NCBI GenBank assembly: GCA_024679435.1 | Contig: JAIBDK010000057.1 | Location: forward strand, 1-10,115 | DNA length: 10,115 nucleotides | Direction: 5' to 3' | From: Gammaproteobacteria bacterium | Lineage (GTDB): Bacteria; Pseudomonadota; Gammaproteobacteria; Arenicellales; Poriferihabitantaceae | Shown: positions 1 to 7,600 of the stretch, one piece after another | Layout: every line of letters starts with the position of its first letter | Numbering within the stretch: position 1 is the first letter of the stretch | Translations under genes and position numbers: made by a program | Notes under the pieces: model-generated | Databases searched by the model: none | What the model saw: the letters and a program-made list of their open reading frames with translations, nothing else | Told to the model about the DNA's origin: nothing

Positions 1-189
1 ACCAATAACCGTAGTCATGGGATTGAGACTCCCGTCTTGGTAGATTCGTTCGCCAAACCTAAAATTGATGGTGTCACCGGAATTACCTGATAATTTTATG
101 CGGTAGGTTCCGGTGAAATTTTCCCCCATGTCAACCATCCAGATTCCTGATTGATGCGCATAGATTTCCAAATTTGAACGAATCAAGGA
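1..189 (-). pseudogene. Internal fragment of GH78 alpha-L-rhamnosidase, N-terminus lost, continues beyond left edge
   Basis: Reading the minus strand in the frame whose codons end at position 1 gives an open protein with the hallmark of the bacterial alpha-L-rhamnosidase beta-sandwich domain (GH78, Bac_rhamnosid): G-I-W-M-V-D-M-G-E-N-F-T-G near 147-109, then 'FRFGERIYQDGSLNPMTTV' near 66-10. Family members carry the same order, D-[FM]-G-[QE]-N-x-x-G followed about 30 residues later by R-x-x-E-x-x-x-x-D-G-x-L. GH78 enzymes release terminal L-rhamnose from glycosides and polysaccharides. The catalytic domain would lie to the left, outside the window. Upstream (above about 189) the frame loses family likeness and hits a stop at 292-294, and the start of the divergent methyltransferase gene lies there instead, so several hundred N-terminal residues are missing. 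The exact breakpoint, somewhere around 175-195, is an estimate. Identification is from motif memory, not a search. Confidence 0.62.
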
Positions 190-196
190 GTACTCG

Positions 197-889
197 ATGA
201 TTAGAATGCTGGGCACAATAGCAAATCGTGTGATAAACCCTTTGGGACTGCAGGTGTCGCGCTTGCATTCTCGTTTCAGTTTGCCACCCATGCGTTACCG
301 ATTTGTTTCGCACTTTATGTATTTGCAGCATGTTTTTGCGCAAATTTCTCATCTTGAAGGCAATATTGAAGAATGTGGTGTAGGCCGAGGGCGTTCGTTT
401 TTATATCTTTCTTATTTAATCCATAGAGAAAATAAAAACAGGATACTATGGGGGTTTGATTCTTTCTAAGGGTACCCAGAACCTACGGCAGAAGATGAAA
501 GCGCGCGAAACCCCCAAAAGGGCCAATGGTCCGACACCAGTGAAAAAGATATCCGAAATCTTTTGCTGACCGCTGAATTGCCTCCTGAGTTTGTCTCCCA
601 ACAGATTATGCCGCAGAAGGGGTTTTTTGAAACGTCTCTGGGATATTATTCTGGAGATAAAATTGCCCTGCCCCATGTTGATGTGGGTCTTTATCAGTCG
701 TATATGACAGTGCTTGAAACGCTTTATCCTCACGTTGTTGAAGGAGGGGCTATTTTGTTCGATGAATACAGCGAAGAAACAGCTAAATGGCCTGAGGCTA
801 AAAAGGCAATTGATCTGTTTTTCGGAAAGAAGACGTCATCAATCCGTCGAGATGATCTGACCGGAAAACATTATCTGATAAAGAACTAA
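197..889 (+). pseudogene. TylF/MycF-type SAM-dependent O-methyltransferase, interrupted by one in-frame TAA
   Basis: The frame from ATG 197 to TAA 887-889 would encode about 230 residues, near the usual size of the TylF (macrocin O-methyltransferase) family, but codon 91 (467-469) is TAA. Everything after it stays in the same frame and family-like, so this is one nonsense change, not a frameshift. Visible motifs: SAM-binding motif I 'EECGVGRGRS' (58-67); 'WGFDSF' then stop then 'GYPEP' (85-96), where family members have D-S-F-E-G-x-P, so GAA or GAG to TAA is the likely lesion; 'HVDVGLYQSY' (160-169), the acidic metal/substrate segment; 'GGAILFDEY' (183-191). Relatives methylate sugar hydroxyls in macrolide, O-antigen or capsule pathways. 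AAGGAG at 185-190, six bases before ATG, supports the start. If the stop is real, only a 90-residue N-terminal piece is made, without the acidic segment. A sequencing error is the main alternative. Confidence 0.8.
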
Positions 890-1339
890 CAATAACAGAA
901 TGCAAAAACGACCTATCTTCGCTATTTCACGACGACTAGAAAAAGATTCCCGACGGCGCCCAGCGCTGATTTGTCGATACACCCAATAATGCGCAATCCA
1001 GCCATGGCTTCGGCTCACCTATTCTACCGCAAAAATCAGGCCAAACTAAAATCCCCCGCCTCTTGAGCTCGAATTTCAGCTAAGATTAGTGATTTTTACA
1101 AACTCAGAGCCAGTTTCCTACCATGTTACATAGCGGTTATTCTGCCTATCCACAAGTCTCATGAATCGTGAAAAGTCCGGACAATTCTTTCTGTTTCAGT
1201 CATGGGTGCACACTCAGTTTTAATTTTGAATGCAAGAGTATTGATGTTAGCGCCAAAGCACTTTCCCCATAATGTAAACAATGTGTCAGATGCAAACTAG
1301 CAGGCAATTCTTGCTACCAGTATATTCCGTCTGGGGTTT
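890..1339. other. 450 bases without a recognisable gene
   Basis: All six frames are broken by frequent stops and no start with a Shine-Dalgarno sequence leads into an open frame. No T-run terminator follows the methyltransferase gene. The minus strand around 910-1040 has a few protein-like stretches in different frames, but none could be tied to a family. It may be decayed coding DNA or simple spacer. Confidence 0.5.
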
Positions 1340-1368
1340 TTAAGAGGCTTAGTGCGCTGCACTATAAT
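1340..1368 (+). promoter_or_regulatory. Sigma70-like promoter for the 1432-1856 unit
   Basis: TTAAGA (1340-1345, four of six to the -35 consensus), a 17-base spacer and a perfect TATAAT (1363-1368). Transcription would start near 1375, about 40 bases before a strong GAGGAG ribosome binding site at 1415-1420. It is the best promoter match in the left part of the window and suggests that the small genes after it are, or were recently, expressed. Confidence 0.55.
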
Positions 1369-1431
1369 CGGGTGACCCCGTCTTATAATTTTATGTGACT
1401 ATTATTTATCGACAGAGGAGTAGCAAAAACC

Positions 1432-1513
1432 GTGGAATGAGATCGACCTAAAAATTCCTAAAAACCAGAAAGTGCTCCCTGGCACGAAAGTAAAATTTTA
1501 TAACTCAACGTAA
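1432..1513 (+). pseudogene. Possible tiny leader cistron with a one-base slip after its GTG start
   Basis: A strong GAGGAG (1415-1420) is followed 11 bases later by GTG at 1432, but GTG-GAA-TGA stops at once. In the neighbouring frame the DNA reads N-E-I-D-L-K-I-P-K-N-Q-K-V-L-P-G-T-K-V-K and ends with F-Y-N-S-T and TAA at 1511-1513, one base before the ATG of the next gene. Removing one G at 1434-1435 would join GTG to this frame and give a peptide of about 26 residues. The residue mix looks protein-like and the TAATATG junction is what translational coupling would use, but the frame is short and no family is recognised. Chance cannot be excluded. Confidence 0.25.
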
Positions 1514-1514
1514 T

Positions 1515-1856
1515 ATGAATCAGAAACTAAACAAGGCGTTTGATAAGGAGCTTAAGAAGGAGCTAAACAGGGGTCGTAGGGTATGGATAGGGGTGGGCTT
1601 AGCCATATTACTTGTTCTGGCTGCCTATACGCCAGTCTTCACTGAAACAGTTCATGGAGAAACCGTGGATCTCACAGCGAGAGACAGGGGAGGAGTGTCG
1701 AATCTTCAACTGAAAGTGAAACTCAAGTCAGGAAAAGAAGTAAATGTTTTCGCAAGCGATGACGTGAGACATTCGACTGGAAGAAAAGTGGCCATATCAA
1801 AGGCAACGTCTGTATTTGGCATGGCGACGTATCAATTTGTTAAGTATACTAATTAA
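1515..1856 (+). CDS. Small membrane-anchored hypothetical protein
   Basis: It encodes 113 residues. Residues 1-22 are strongly charged and helical (many Lys, Glu and Arg), residues 23-38 ('VWIGVGLAILLVLAAY') form one membrane segment, and the remaining 75 residues alternate like beta strands: Q-L-K-V-K-L-K-S-G-K-E-V-N-V, then G-R-K-V-A-I-S, ending in Y-Q-F-V-K-Y. This suggests a small beta-barrel or OB-like domain held at the inner membrane, probably on the periplasmic side by the positive-inside rule (R20-R22 before the segment). No family is recognised. The start has no Shine-Dalgarno sequence, but a stop codon of a possible leader frame ends one base upstream, so translation may be coupled. 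The codon 1491-1493 is an in-frame stop, so the start cannot lie further upstream than that. Function unknown. Confidence 0.65.
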   Translation: MNQKLNKAFDKELKKELNRGRRVWIGVGLAILLVLAAYTPVFTETVHGETVDLTARDRGGVSNLQLKVKLKSGKEVNVFASDDVRHSTGRKVAISKATSVFGMATYQFVKYTN

Positions 1857-1973
1857 TCTGCGATCGAGTTACAGCACTGCAAGAATTCTCGACTGGGACA
1901 AACAAGAGAAAATGTAATTCCGCTGAGTTCACCATGAAACTCCTGCACATATTGACAGTTTCTGGCGCGAGTT

Positions 1974-1994
1974 TCTGAAATCTGAAATCTGAAA
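1974..1994. repeat. Three tandem copies of TCTGAAA
   Basis: TCTGAAA occurs three times in perfect head-to-tail order (1974-1980, 1981-1987, 1988-1994). The last copy leads into the left arm of an inverted repeat. Such a short array usually arises by replication slippage. No protein-coding frame or known regulator site explains it. Confidence 0.8.
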
Positions 1995-2031
1995 CCTGCT
2001 CGTAAAACGCAACCAAGTTGTTTCAGGTTTC
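1991..2031. repeat. Inverted repeat GAAACCTG / CAGGTTTC
   Basis: GAAACCTG (1991-1998) and CAGGTTTC (2024-2031) are perfect 8-base complements separated by 25 bases that contain a small AAC...GTT element. There is no T-run, so it is not a typical terminator. It could be a protein-binding or recombination site, but no flanking gene supports either. Confidence 0.5.
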
Positions 2032-2772
2032 GTATCGAAATAGTAGCTGGAAAATTATAGGCGCTCTCAACTACTTGCATCACAACCATTACGAGAAATT
2101 ATATTCGGTAGCTCCGCACTTATCACCTGAACGCGAACCAGGTTCATTCTATATTCAAAAAATTGACTAACGAGGCACCCGTTTAGCAGAAAACAACACT
2201 CAACTTACTCGCTAAGCTGCAGAATCGGACTATTTTCAGTTTTTTTATCAGACATAGCAACGATTGTTATGAGTTGTGAGACCAACCGATGGAAGCAACA
2301 CATGCGTTAAATTGGTCAGATCGATGGTGAGGATTTCCACACAATGAGCCAGGCGTAGGGTCTTACCGGGACTTTTAAAGCTTGTTACCGTGCTGGCGAG
2401 GCGCGGATTTCGACAGATTTTTGATGTTAACATTCATCATTGATTTGTTGGGCTTATACAACAAGACAAGCTATAAAATTAGGCTCTGAAACAACGCTGA
2501 TGCATAAATCCGGCCATCCAGTTCTTGATAATCTGTTTTTTGGGATTCACCAGCAAACTTTTACGGTTGAGTCAACGAGAGGTTCGACAATACCCAACGA
2601 AGCGTATTGAGACTCGTATATAACACCTTGCTTTGGCCTTCCAATGAAGTAGTTGCCCTGAATAGTCTCAAGGCCTCCGTCCAGAAACCTATAGAGCCAT
2701 TTTCTACTCGCCACATTCATGGAGCTGTCACTGCTCTTAATTGTTCCCGAGCTCCGGCAGCTTGTGGTGAAC

Positions 2773-2938
2773 CTAGGCTCTCCTTTCAGACGTCACTATA
2801 AGCCCAGCAGTAAGCTCCAGCCACATTAGGACCTTTTTAGTGGCCAGCTCATTTCTGAGTTTGTCGTTCTGGAGGCTTAGCGTGTCCCGTTGTGGCGGGG
2901 TTAGGTGGTAGCGCGGATAATATTGTTGTTGCTGGCAT
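2773..2938 (-). pseudogene. Small hypothetical gene frameshifted by one C right after its ATG
   Basis: ATG at 2938-2936 sits seven bases behind GAGGA (2950-2946) and a promoter-like pair. As written, the frame gives a Pro/Thr-rich 29-residue peptide (MPATTILSALP...) ending at TGA 2851-2849. If one of the two C bases after ATG (2935-2934) is removed, the frame instead runs 54 codons to TAG 2775-2773: M-Q-Q-Q-Q-Y-Y-P-R-Y-H-L-T-P-P-Q, a charged helix 'LQNDKLRNELATKK', then a hydrophobic segment 'VLMWLELTAGLIV' and a short basic-acidic tail. This second reading looks much more like a real small membrane-associated protein. It follows the tRNA on the same strand. No family is recognised. Alternatives: a genuine 29-residue peptide, or a sequencing error in the C pair. 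Confidence 0.4.
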
Positions 2939-2976
2939 ATTGTGATCCTCAGTTTAGGTTCGTTGAAAGTTTAAGT

Positions 2977-3004
2977 AAGATAAATACGAGTACAGAAAGA
3001 TCAA
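2977..3004 (-). promoter_or_regulatory. Candidate promoter for the small minus-strand gene at 2773-2938
   Basis: On the minus strand TTGATC (3004-2999) and TATCTT (2982-2977) are 16 bases apart, each four of six to consensus. The predicted start is about 30 bases before the ATG at 2938, with GAGGA in between. Moderate match in AT-rich DNA, so chance is possible. Confidence 0.35.
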
Positions 3005-3034
3005 TTTAAATGCCCAACATACGCCCAATTGACA

Positions 3035-3059
3035 ATCTGAAAGTTTCGGAAACTCAGAT
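3035..3059. terminator. Hairpin downstream of the tRNA, weak terminator candidate
   Basis: ATCTG (3035-3039) pairs with CAGAT (3055-3059) and AGTTT (3042-3046) with AAACT (3050-3054) around a CGG loop, with an AA bulge on one arm. It lies 26 bases beyond the 3' end of the tRNA. Neither side has a good T-run, so it may serve in tRNA 3' processing or rho-dependent ending rather than as an intrinsic terminator. Confidence 0.3.
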
Positions 3060-3084
3060 AATGAATCGTAACTTATTGATTTAA

Positions 3085-3161
3085 TGGTGGCTACGCCCTG
3101 ATTCGAACAGGGGACCCCATCATTATGAGTGATGTGCTCTAACCAGCTGAGCTACGTAGCC
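3085..3161 (-). tRNA. tRNA-Met (CAU), elongator type, CCA encoded
   Basis: The minus strand from 3161 folds as a 77-base tRNA: acceptor GGCTACG pairing with CGTAGCC, D arm with AGCTCAGCTGGTTAGAGC, anticodon loop CTCATAA with anticodon CAU at 3127-3125, T arm CCCTG-TTCGAAT-CAGGG, discriminator A and a genomic CCA (3087-3085). The GGCTACG acceptor and the paired first base mark the elongator tRNA-Met, not the initiator; the body closely resembles E. coli metT. The closely related tRNA-Ile2 with modified CAU has a different acceptor. Its 3' end faces the gene-poor left part, the side on which integrated elements normally sit. Confidence 0.95.
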
Positions 3162-3186
3162 ATTGGGGGGTAAGGCGGGGTTGCGG

Positions 3187-3215
3187 AGCGTACCGCAAAG
3201 TACCTTGGGAATCAA
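3187..3215 (-). promoter_or_regulatory. Candidate promoter of tRNA-Met with GC-rich discriminator
   Basis: On the minus strand TTGATT (3215-3210), a 17-base spacer and TACGCT (3192-3187) precede a C/G-rich stretch (CCGCAACCCCGCC) and then the tRNA 5' end at 3161. A GC-rich discriminator behind a weak -10 is typical of stringently controlled stable-RNA promoters. The -10 match is only three of six. Confidence 0.4.
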
Positions 3216-3232
3216 CCAATCTGCCTTGTAAT
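3205..3232 (+). promoter_or_regulatory. uraA: Candidate promoter of uraA, overlapping the tRNA promoter
   Basis: TTGGGA (3205-3210, four of six), a 16-base spacer and TGTAAT (3227-3232, five of six). The predicted start is near 3239, giving a leader of about 90 bases. Its -35 shares base 3210 with the -35 of the divergent tRNA promoter. A short hairpin CGCTGA (3235-3240) / TCAGCG (3252-3257) lies at the start of the leader; whether it acts in pyrimidine control is not shown by the sequence. Confidence 0.4.
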
Positions 3233-3327
3233 AGCGCTGATATTAGGTCTTTCAGCGGGCTGGTTGCCTGTCCTTTCAGGATCAGTTACTCTGTGCTCTC
3301 GATAACCCCCGGAACTCAAGGTTTGAT

Positions 3328-4560
3328 ATGGATGAGCAGAATAATGATTCGAGATTAATGCCAATCCTTGGTCTTCAGATGTTGTTTGTGGCCTTTGGAG
3401 CGTTGGTTCTTGTTCCTATATTGACCGGCCTGAATCCCAGTGTGGCGTTGTTTACTGCGGGAGCAGGAACACTGCTTTTTCAGTTTATAACCGGACGTCA
3501 GGTTCCGATTTTTCTAGCTTCATCTTTCGCATTTATTGCGCCCATTATCTATGGCGTTCAGACCTGGGGTATTCCGGCCACCCTGTCTGGGCTTTTTGCG
3601 GCGGGTCTTCTTTATGCTTTGCTAAGTGGGCTGGTTGCAGTGAAAGGCAGGGCAATTATCGATAAGTATTTGCCGGCGATAGTCGTAGGCCCCGTTATTA
3701 TGGTAATCGGTCTAAGTCTTGCGCCTGTGGCGGTGAATCTGGCTTTGGGCAAAACTGGAGACGGAACGGCGGAGTTGGTCAGCCCGGGAATTGCGCTGGC
3801 AATCTCTGGAGTTTCATTACTGGTTACCATTGCGGTGACTGTGCTTGCCAGCGGGCTTATGAAACTGATTCCGATCATGATTGGCGTGGTATCCGGTTAT
3901 GTGGTTTCTATCGTGCTCGGACAGGTCGACTTTTCAGCGGTTTCAGCGGCCCCCCTGATTGAGATCCCGGACTTTGTATTTCCGGAATTCAATATTAATG
4001 CAATTTTATTTATTGTTCCCGTAGCCATTGCCCCGGCTATCGAACACATTGGTGATATGCTGGCAATCAGTAAAGTAACCGGCAAGAATTATCTGGAAAA
4101 GCCGGGGCTGCACAAAACCTTACTGGGAGACGGGTTGGCCACTTCTATGGCCGCTTTACTGGGAGGGCCCCCTAATACAACCTATTCTGAAGTGACCGGT
4201 GCGGTTACGCTGACTCGGGCATTTAATCCGGCGATCATGACGTGGGCGGCGGGATTTGCCATCGTGCTTTCTTTTTCCGGGACGCTGGGGGCGTTGTTGG
4301 GTACCATTCCGACCCCGGTAATGGGTGGCATTATGCTGTTGTTATTTGGCGCTATAGCTGCGATCGGCATGAATACCATGATTCGGTCTGGTGACGATCT
4401 TGCCATCCCTCGCAACCTGATTATCGTGTCCCTGATTTTAGTTTTTGGGATCGGCGGCATGAGTCTGTCTATTGGAGATTTCAGCCTCACTGGTATTGGT
4501 CTGGCGGCTATTACCGGCATCATTCTTAATCTGGTTTTACCACATTCTCCCAATGAATAG
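3328..4560 (+). CDS. uraA: Uracil permease, NCS2 family (UraA type)
   Basis: A 410-residue polytopic inner-membrane protein of the nucleobase-ascorbate (NCS2) family, whose UraA members import uracil with protons for pyrimidine salvage. It aligns by eye to E. coli UraA along its length: 'FGALVLVPIL' (23-32), 'SSFAFIAPI' (65-73, the broken-helix strand), 'IAPAIEHIGD' (234-243) and 'GGPPNTTYSE' (279-288), then 'GGIMLLLFGAIAAIG' (333-347). Glu239 and Glu288 correspond to the two uracil-contacting glutamates of UraA (241 and 290); the nearby His245 of E. coli is Asp243 here. The sequence predicts about 14 membrane segments. The start is backed by AAGG six bases upstream (3318-3321). No uracil phosphoribosyltransferase gene is adjacent; the next gene is lhr, 51 bases on. 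Xanthine or other nucleobase transport within NCS2 is less likely given the UraA-like motifs. Confidence 0.88.
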   Translation: MDEQNNDSRLMPILGLQMLFVAFGALVLVPILTGLNPSVALFTAGAGTLLFQFITGRQVPIFLASSFAFIAPIIYGVQTWGIPATLSGLFAAGLLYALLSGLVAVKGRAIIDKYLPAIVVGPVIMVIGLSLAPVAVNLALGKTGDGTAELVSPGIALAISGVSLLVTIAVTVLASGLMKLIPIMIGVVSGYVVSIVLGQVDFSAVSAAPLIEIPDFVFPEFNINAILFIVPVAIAPAIEHIGDMLAISKVTGKNYLEKPGLHKTLLGDGLATSMAALLGGPPNTTYSEVTGAVTLTRAFNPAIMTWAAGFAIVLSFSGTLGALLGTIPTPVMGGIMLLLFGAIAAIGMNTMIRSGDDLAIPRNLIIVSLILVFGIGGMSLSIGDFSLTGIGLAAITGIILNLVLPHSPNE

Positions 4561-4611
4561 TCTCGGGGTATGATTTATGGCGTTCAGCAGTTAATTGCTC
4601 TCGGATTGTAG

Positions 4612-7600
4612 ATGGAAGGATTTCATCCCGCTGTAAACGCATGGTTCAATAATACCTTTGAGTCTCCAACTCAGCCACAACTCGATGCCTGGGCTGCAAT
4701 AGAGGATGGTGATCATGCGCTGGTCGCCGCACCCACCGGTTCCGGTAAAACCTTTGCGGCGTTTCTAAAGGTAATTGATGGGCTGGCCCAGACGTCTGCC
4801 CGGGGCACGCTTGAGCAGCAAGTTAGCGTTGTCTATGTCTCTCCCTTGAAAGCGTTGTCAAATGACATACGTAAAAATCTGGAAGAGCCTCTGGCTGGTA
4901 TTCATCATGAGATGATACAGAACGCTGAAGGTTTGGGTCTGGGGCCTCAAAGAATCGAAGCGGCCGTGCGAACTGGCGATACGCCCCAGGGAGAGAGGGC
5001 GAAGATGATAAAGGCACCCCCCCACATTTTGGTGACTACGCCAGAATCGCTTTATATACTGCTTACTTCTGAATCCGGGCGCAAGATGCTGGGCACGGCT
5101 AAGACCCTGATAATTGACGAAATTCATGCGCTGGTCGGGACCAAGCGAGGGGCTCATCTGGCGATATCCATGGAAAGGCTTGAACATTTGTGTTCGGCAC
5201 CGCTGGTTCGAATTGGCCTGTCAGCAACCCAGGAACCGGTAGCCCTGGTGGCTCAGTTTTTGACCGGTCATCGAACAAATGGCCGTAATTGTCGGATAAT
5301 CAATAGCGGACATCAGAGGAATCGTGATCTTGAAATCTGTTTGCCAGATTCCCCTCTTGAAGCCGTTATGGCAGGTGAGGTCTGGTCTGAAGTCTATGGC
5401 AAGCTGGAGGCATTAATTGGGTCCCATAACACGACCCTGATTTTTGTGAATACCCGGCGTTTGGCGGAGCGCCTGTCCAAAGCGTTGGCGGAAAGGCTGG
5501 GTGATGAGGCGGTAACGTCCCACCATGGGAGTCTGGCAAAGGAGCATCGTTTTTCGGCGGAACAGAAACTTAAAACCGGGCAGCTAAAAGCCCTGGTGGC
5601 GACTGCGTCACTGGAGTTGGGAATCGATATTGGTGATGTTGATCTGGTCTGCCAGATTGGCTCACCCCGGGCGGTGAGCGTGTTTTTGCAACGGGTAGGG
5701 CGCTCCGGCCACAGCCTCGGTAAGACCCCTAAAGGGCGCTTGTTTCCATTGTCCAGGGACGATCTGGCTGAATGTGTGGCGGTTATAGACTCGGTTCGAA
5801 GAGGGGAGCTCGATCAGTTGTCGTTGTATCCCCATCCTCTGGATGTGCTTGCACAGCAGCTGGTGGCAGAAGTATCTGCAGGGGAGCGAAATCTGGATCA
5901 AATTTTCAGTCAATTTACCGTGGCTGCACCTTATCGCTCACTGGCCCGCGAGCGATTTGATCAGGTTGTTCAAATGCTTGCTGACGGTTTCAGTACGCGG
6001 CGCGGCAGGCGCTCTGCACATATTCATCTGGATGCGGTCAACGGGGTAGTCAGGCCGCGAAAAGGGGCCCGATTAACGGCCATTACCAATGGCGGAACGA
6101 TTCCAGACCAGTTTGATTATGACGTCATTCTGCAACCGGATAATCTTAAGATTGGCACGCTGAATGAAGATTTTTCCTTTGAGTCTTTACCCGGCGATGT
6201 TTTTCAGCTGGGTAATACATCGTACATGATTCTGCGGGTTGAGCTGGGAAAGGTGTTCGTTCGGGATGCAAAAGGCCAGCCACCAAATATTCCTTTCTGG
6301 TTTGGGGAGGCGCCGGGCAGAACCGATGCGGTGAGTGATGCGGTATCCAGGCTGCGGAGTAATATGGAAATATGGCTGGGACAAGCCGGTGGCAACGGAC
6401 TGGAGCGCGCCACACTGGGATTAATCGAACACTATAACGTATCCCAGGAAGTGGCCGATCAGATGGTAAATTATTTGGGTGCGGCTTATGCCGCACTAGG
6501 AGCCTTGCCAACCCATGATACGGTAATTTTTGAGCGGTTTTTTGATGAGGCGGGAGACCAGCATCTGGTGATTCATTCGGCGTTTGGTTCCCGGGTTAAT
6601 CGGGCCTGGGGGCTCTCTCTGCGGAAACGCTTCTGTCGGAAATTTAATTTTGAACTCCAGGCCGCAGCGCTTGAGGATACGATTGTGTTATCTCTGGGAA
6701 GCACGCACAGTTTTCCACTCGAGGAACCGGCGGGCTATCTGAAGCCGGTTAGCGTAGAGGAAGTGCTGGTTCAGGCGCTTCTGGATGCGCCGATGTTTCC
6801 AACACACTGGCGCTGGAACGCATCAATTTCTCTGGCGGTTCGACGTTTTAGTAATGGTAAAAAAACACCTCCCCAGTTCCAGCGCAGCAACGCTGAAGAC
6901 CTCATTGCCGTGGTGTTTCCGGACCAGATCGCCTGTGCCGAGAACATTGCCGGACAACGCGAAATACCGGATCATCCGCTGGTAGAGCAAACGTTGTACG
7001 ATTGTTTGCATGACCTTATGGACATTAACGGATTGGTGCGGTTGCTTGAAAGGCTGAGGGACGGCAGTTTGAAGCTGGTTTGCCGGGACCTGACCGCTCC
7101 ATCGCCATTGTCAGAAGAAGTATTGACGGCAAAGCCCTACGCGTTCCTTGATGATGCGCCGGCGGAAGAAAGACGTACTTCGTTGGTGCGCACGAGACAG
7201 TTTTTGCACCCCGAGGACGCCGCGGTGCTGGACATCCTGGATAAGCAGGTGATTGATGAAGTGCGTTTTGAAGCCTGGCCTGATGCTGCTGATGAAGATG
7301 AATGCCATGACGGGTTGTTGATACTTGGTGCGATTGATAATTTCGAAGCGTCTAAAAATAACTGGCACCGATGGCTTGAATGTCTGGCTCAATCTCGGCG
7401 GGCGTATTATTTTGAGATAGGTGGCGTCGGATATTGGGTGGCGGCAGAAAGACTGGGTCTATGGCTTGTGCTGCATCCGGACATTGTTCCCGAGCCGGCT
7501 CAAAATCAATTTGCTGAGGATTTTAATCTGCAGAGCACAAAAAGTCTTATCCGGGAAGCTGCGCTCGTTGAGCTGGTGCGGATGAGGTTGCAGGGCCTGG

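Larger units (their letters stand above)
1857..2772. other. About 900 bases without a supported gene
   Basis: Open frames of 57-78 codons occur on both strands but lack ribosome binding sites and recognisable motifs. A minus frame open from 2793 to 2547 (81 codons, ATG at 2720-2718) is the longest stop-free run noted. It has no Shine-Dalgarno sequence and no family likeness. Small repeats are listed separately. The stretch looks like decayed island DNA next to the tRNA. Confidence 0.5.

Noticed and set aside
900..1045. Minus-strand stretch with 'GWIAHYW', faintly like the citrate synthase C-terminal motif
   Set aside because: The frame has stops on both sides, the downstream arginine/proline motif of citrate synthase is missing, and the likeness is limited to about seven residues.
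2248..2433. 61-codon minus-strand frame, and a plus-strand reading with protein-like words (GEDFHTMSQA, GTFKACYRAGEARISTDF) broken by two stops
   Set aside because: No ribosome binding site and no recognised family; two stops within about 55 codons make it at best a decayed remnant.
2547..2720. Minus-strand ATG frame of 57 codons (MNVASRKWLYRFLDGG...)
   Set aside because: It reads plausibly but has no Shine-Dalgarno sequence, promoter or family match, and it overlaps an equally long plus-strand frame.
890..3084. Integron cassette array with attC sites
   Set aside because: TAAC-type ends follow some stops, but no paired core sites (GTTRRRY with its complement 60-140 bases away) were found and no integrase is present.
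1..3084. Second copy of the tRNA-Met 3' end as an att site
   Set aside because: No repeat of the T-arm/acceptor sequence occurs to the left of the tRNA inside the window.
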